Below are positions 4,972 through 5,729 of a DNA stretch of 5,729 bases, piece after piece; position 1 is the first letter of the stretch, and each line of letters begins with the position of its first letter. A program made the translations under genes and the position numbers. Under the pieces are notes generated by a model that did not search any database, was not told the DNA's origin, and worked only from the letters and a program-made list of their open reading frames with translations. This DNA comes from Alphaproteobacteria bacterium (GTDB taxonomy: Bacteria > Pseudomonadota > Alphaproteobacteria > RS24): contig JAAOIL010000180.1 in NCBI GenBank assembly GCA_015163825.1, forward strand, positions 1 to 5,729. The letters run 5' to 3'.

Positions 4972-5729
4972 ACCGCAGAGCCTCCACAGGTTCGAGGGAA
5001 GCGGCACGATATGCCGGATATAATGTTGATAGGAATGATAATGTTAGCGCAATGCCGACAATGCGAAGCACATCGGGGGTTCGCATTTCTGCGGGCAATT
5101 GGTCTAGGAAATAGACATCGGCGGGAAAGAGTTCTGCGCCTGTTAGCCATATTAATATCTGTCGTATCTCTTCTATATAGGCGCAAAAAACTGCCCCCAA
5201 CCCCAACCCTGCCAGTGTGCCACCGACACCAATGGAAGCACCTGTGATAAAGAAAATGCGCATCACCATACCGCGCTTTGCGCCCATAGAGCGCAGCACG
5301 GCAATATCACGCCCCTTATCACGCACCAACATAACCATACCCGACACAATGTTTAACGCTGCCACCAATAAAATAAGCGTGAGGATGAGGAACATCACAT
5401 TGCGTTCCACATCTAGCGCCCCTGCTAAAGTGCTATTGGTTTGTCGCCAATCCAACACATACGCATCTTGCCCCGCCACACGCACCAAATCAGGGTAGAC
5501 CGCCCCGACAGCATCTGCATTATCAAGCGTGACTTCAATCGTGCCACCATTATCGGCAATCCCGAAAAAGTCGCTTGCCGTTGTAATCGGCATAAATAAA
5601 ATACTGCTATCATATTCTGATAAACCCAGATGGAACACACTATGCACTTTGAAACTTTGTATTTTGGGGGTAATGCCAAAAGGCGTTACCGTGCCGCGCG
5701 GCGCAATCAACGCAATGTCATCGCCAACA
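4964..5729 (-). CDS. lolC: Lipoprotein-releasing ABC transporter permease (LolC/LolE family), C-terminal part
   Basis: The frame is open to the window edge, giving 254 visible C-terminal residues; the N-terminal membrane helix and most of the first periplasmic part are missing. It is the inner-membrane permease partner of LolD. The visible part begins with the end of the periplasmic domain (GTVTPFGITPK, then GLSEYDSSILFMP), followed by VLDWRQTNSTLAGALDVERN before the first visible membrane helix (about 111-135). The conserved cytoplasmic coupling segment RDKGRDIAVLRSMGAKRG (136-153) comes next, then helices at about 157-183 and 220-241. The end, YPAYRAASLEPVEALRYE, is typical of LolC/E. This is the FtsX-type permease fold. 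Many alphaproteobacteria have a single LolC/E-like protein, so the choice between lolC and lolE is nominal. The stop (4964-4966) lies inside the start of lolD, an 8-base overlap. Confidence 0.93.
   Translation of the reverse strand, partial: VGDDIALIAPRGTVTPFGITPKIQSFKVHSVFHLGLSEYDSSILFMPITTASDFFGIADNGGTIEVTLDNADAVGAVYPDLVRVAGQDAYVLDWRQTNSTLAGALDVERNVMFLILTLILLVAALNIVSGMVMLVRDKGRDIAVLRSMGAKRGMVMRIFFITGASIGVGGTLAGLGLGAVFCAYIEEIRQILIWLTGAELFPADVYFLDQLPAEMRTPDVLRIVGIALTLSFLSTLYPAYRAASLEPVEALRYE

Noticed and set aside
4972..5007. Longer LolD start at 5007
   Set aside because: It would extend the overlap with the permease to 44 bases. The ATG at 4971 has GGAGG at a good distance and matches the usual LolD N-terminus.

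Overview
The window fits a chromosomal segment of an alphaproteobacterium with moderate G+C. The minus-strand order lolC/E-type permease, lolD, dnaE is, from general knowledge, a common alphaproteobacterial arrangement. The DnaE and LolD sequences read as typical of that class. The only LexA-box-like site found also has the alphaproteobacterial form (GTTC-N7-GTTC). Genus and clade cannot be fixed from the sequence alone.

Layout, left to right. Bases 1-252 (+) hold the C-terminal end of an MT-A70 family adenine methyltransferase, cut by the window edge. Its stop lies 4 bases from the stop of the convergent dnaE (257-3679, -), which encodes the 1140-residue catalytic alpha subunit of DNA polymerase III. 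A short hairpin covers both gene ends. Upstream of dnaE, 24 bases away on the same strand, is a 40-codon gene (3704-3826, -) for a predicted single-span membrane peptide with a good ribosome binding site. A 201-base AT-rich intergenic region (3827-4027) follows. Read leftward it carries a perfect TTGACA and then a perfect GTTC-N7-GTTC repeat; it also holds a 17-base palindrome and candidate rightward promoters. A rightward gene (4028-4300, +) encodes a 90-residue Gly/Ala-rich, very hydrophobic protein of unknown function. Its stop overlaps by 4 bases the stop of lolD (4297-4971, -). lolD overlaps by 8 bases the end of the lolC/E-type permease gene (4964-5729, -), whose 5' part lies beyond the window.

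How the genes work together. LolC/E and LolD form the inner-membrane ABC machine that releases outer-membrane lipoproteins, and their overlap suggests coupled translation. DnaE is the replicative polymerase. The inferred novelty is the 0.6-kb stretch between lolD and dnaE. There, a predicted LexA operator sits in front of a small membrane peptide gene and dnaE, and divergent to it lies a glycine-zipper-like hydrophobic protein gene. An SOS-induced small membrane peptide would recall SidA of Caulobacter by size and context only; no sequence homology is claimed.
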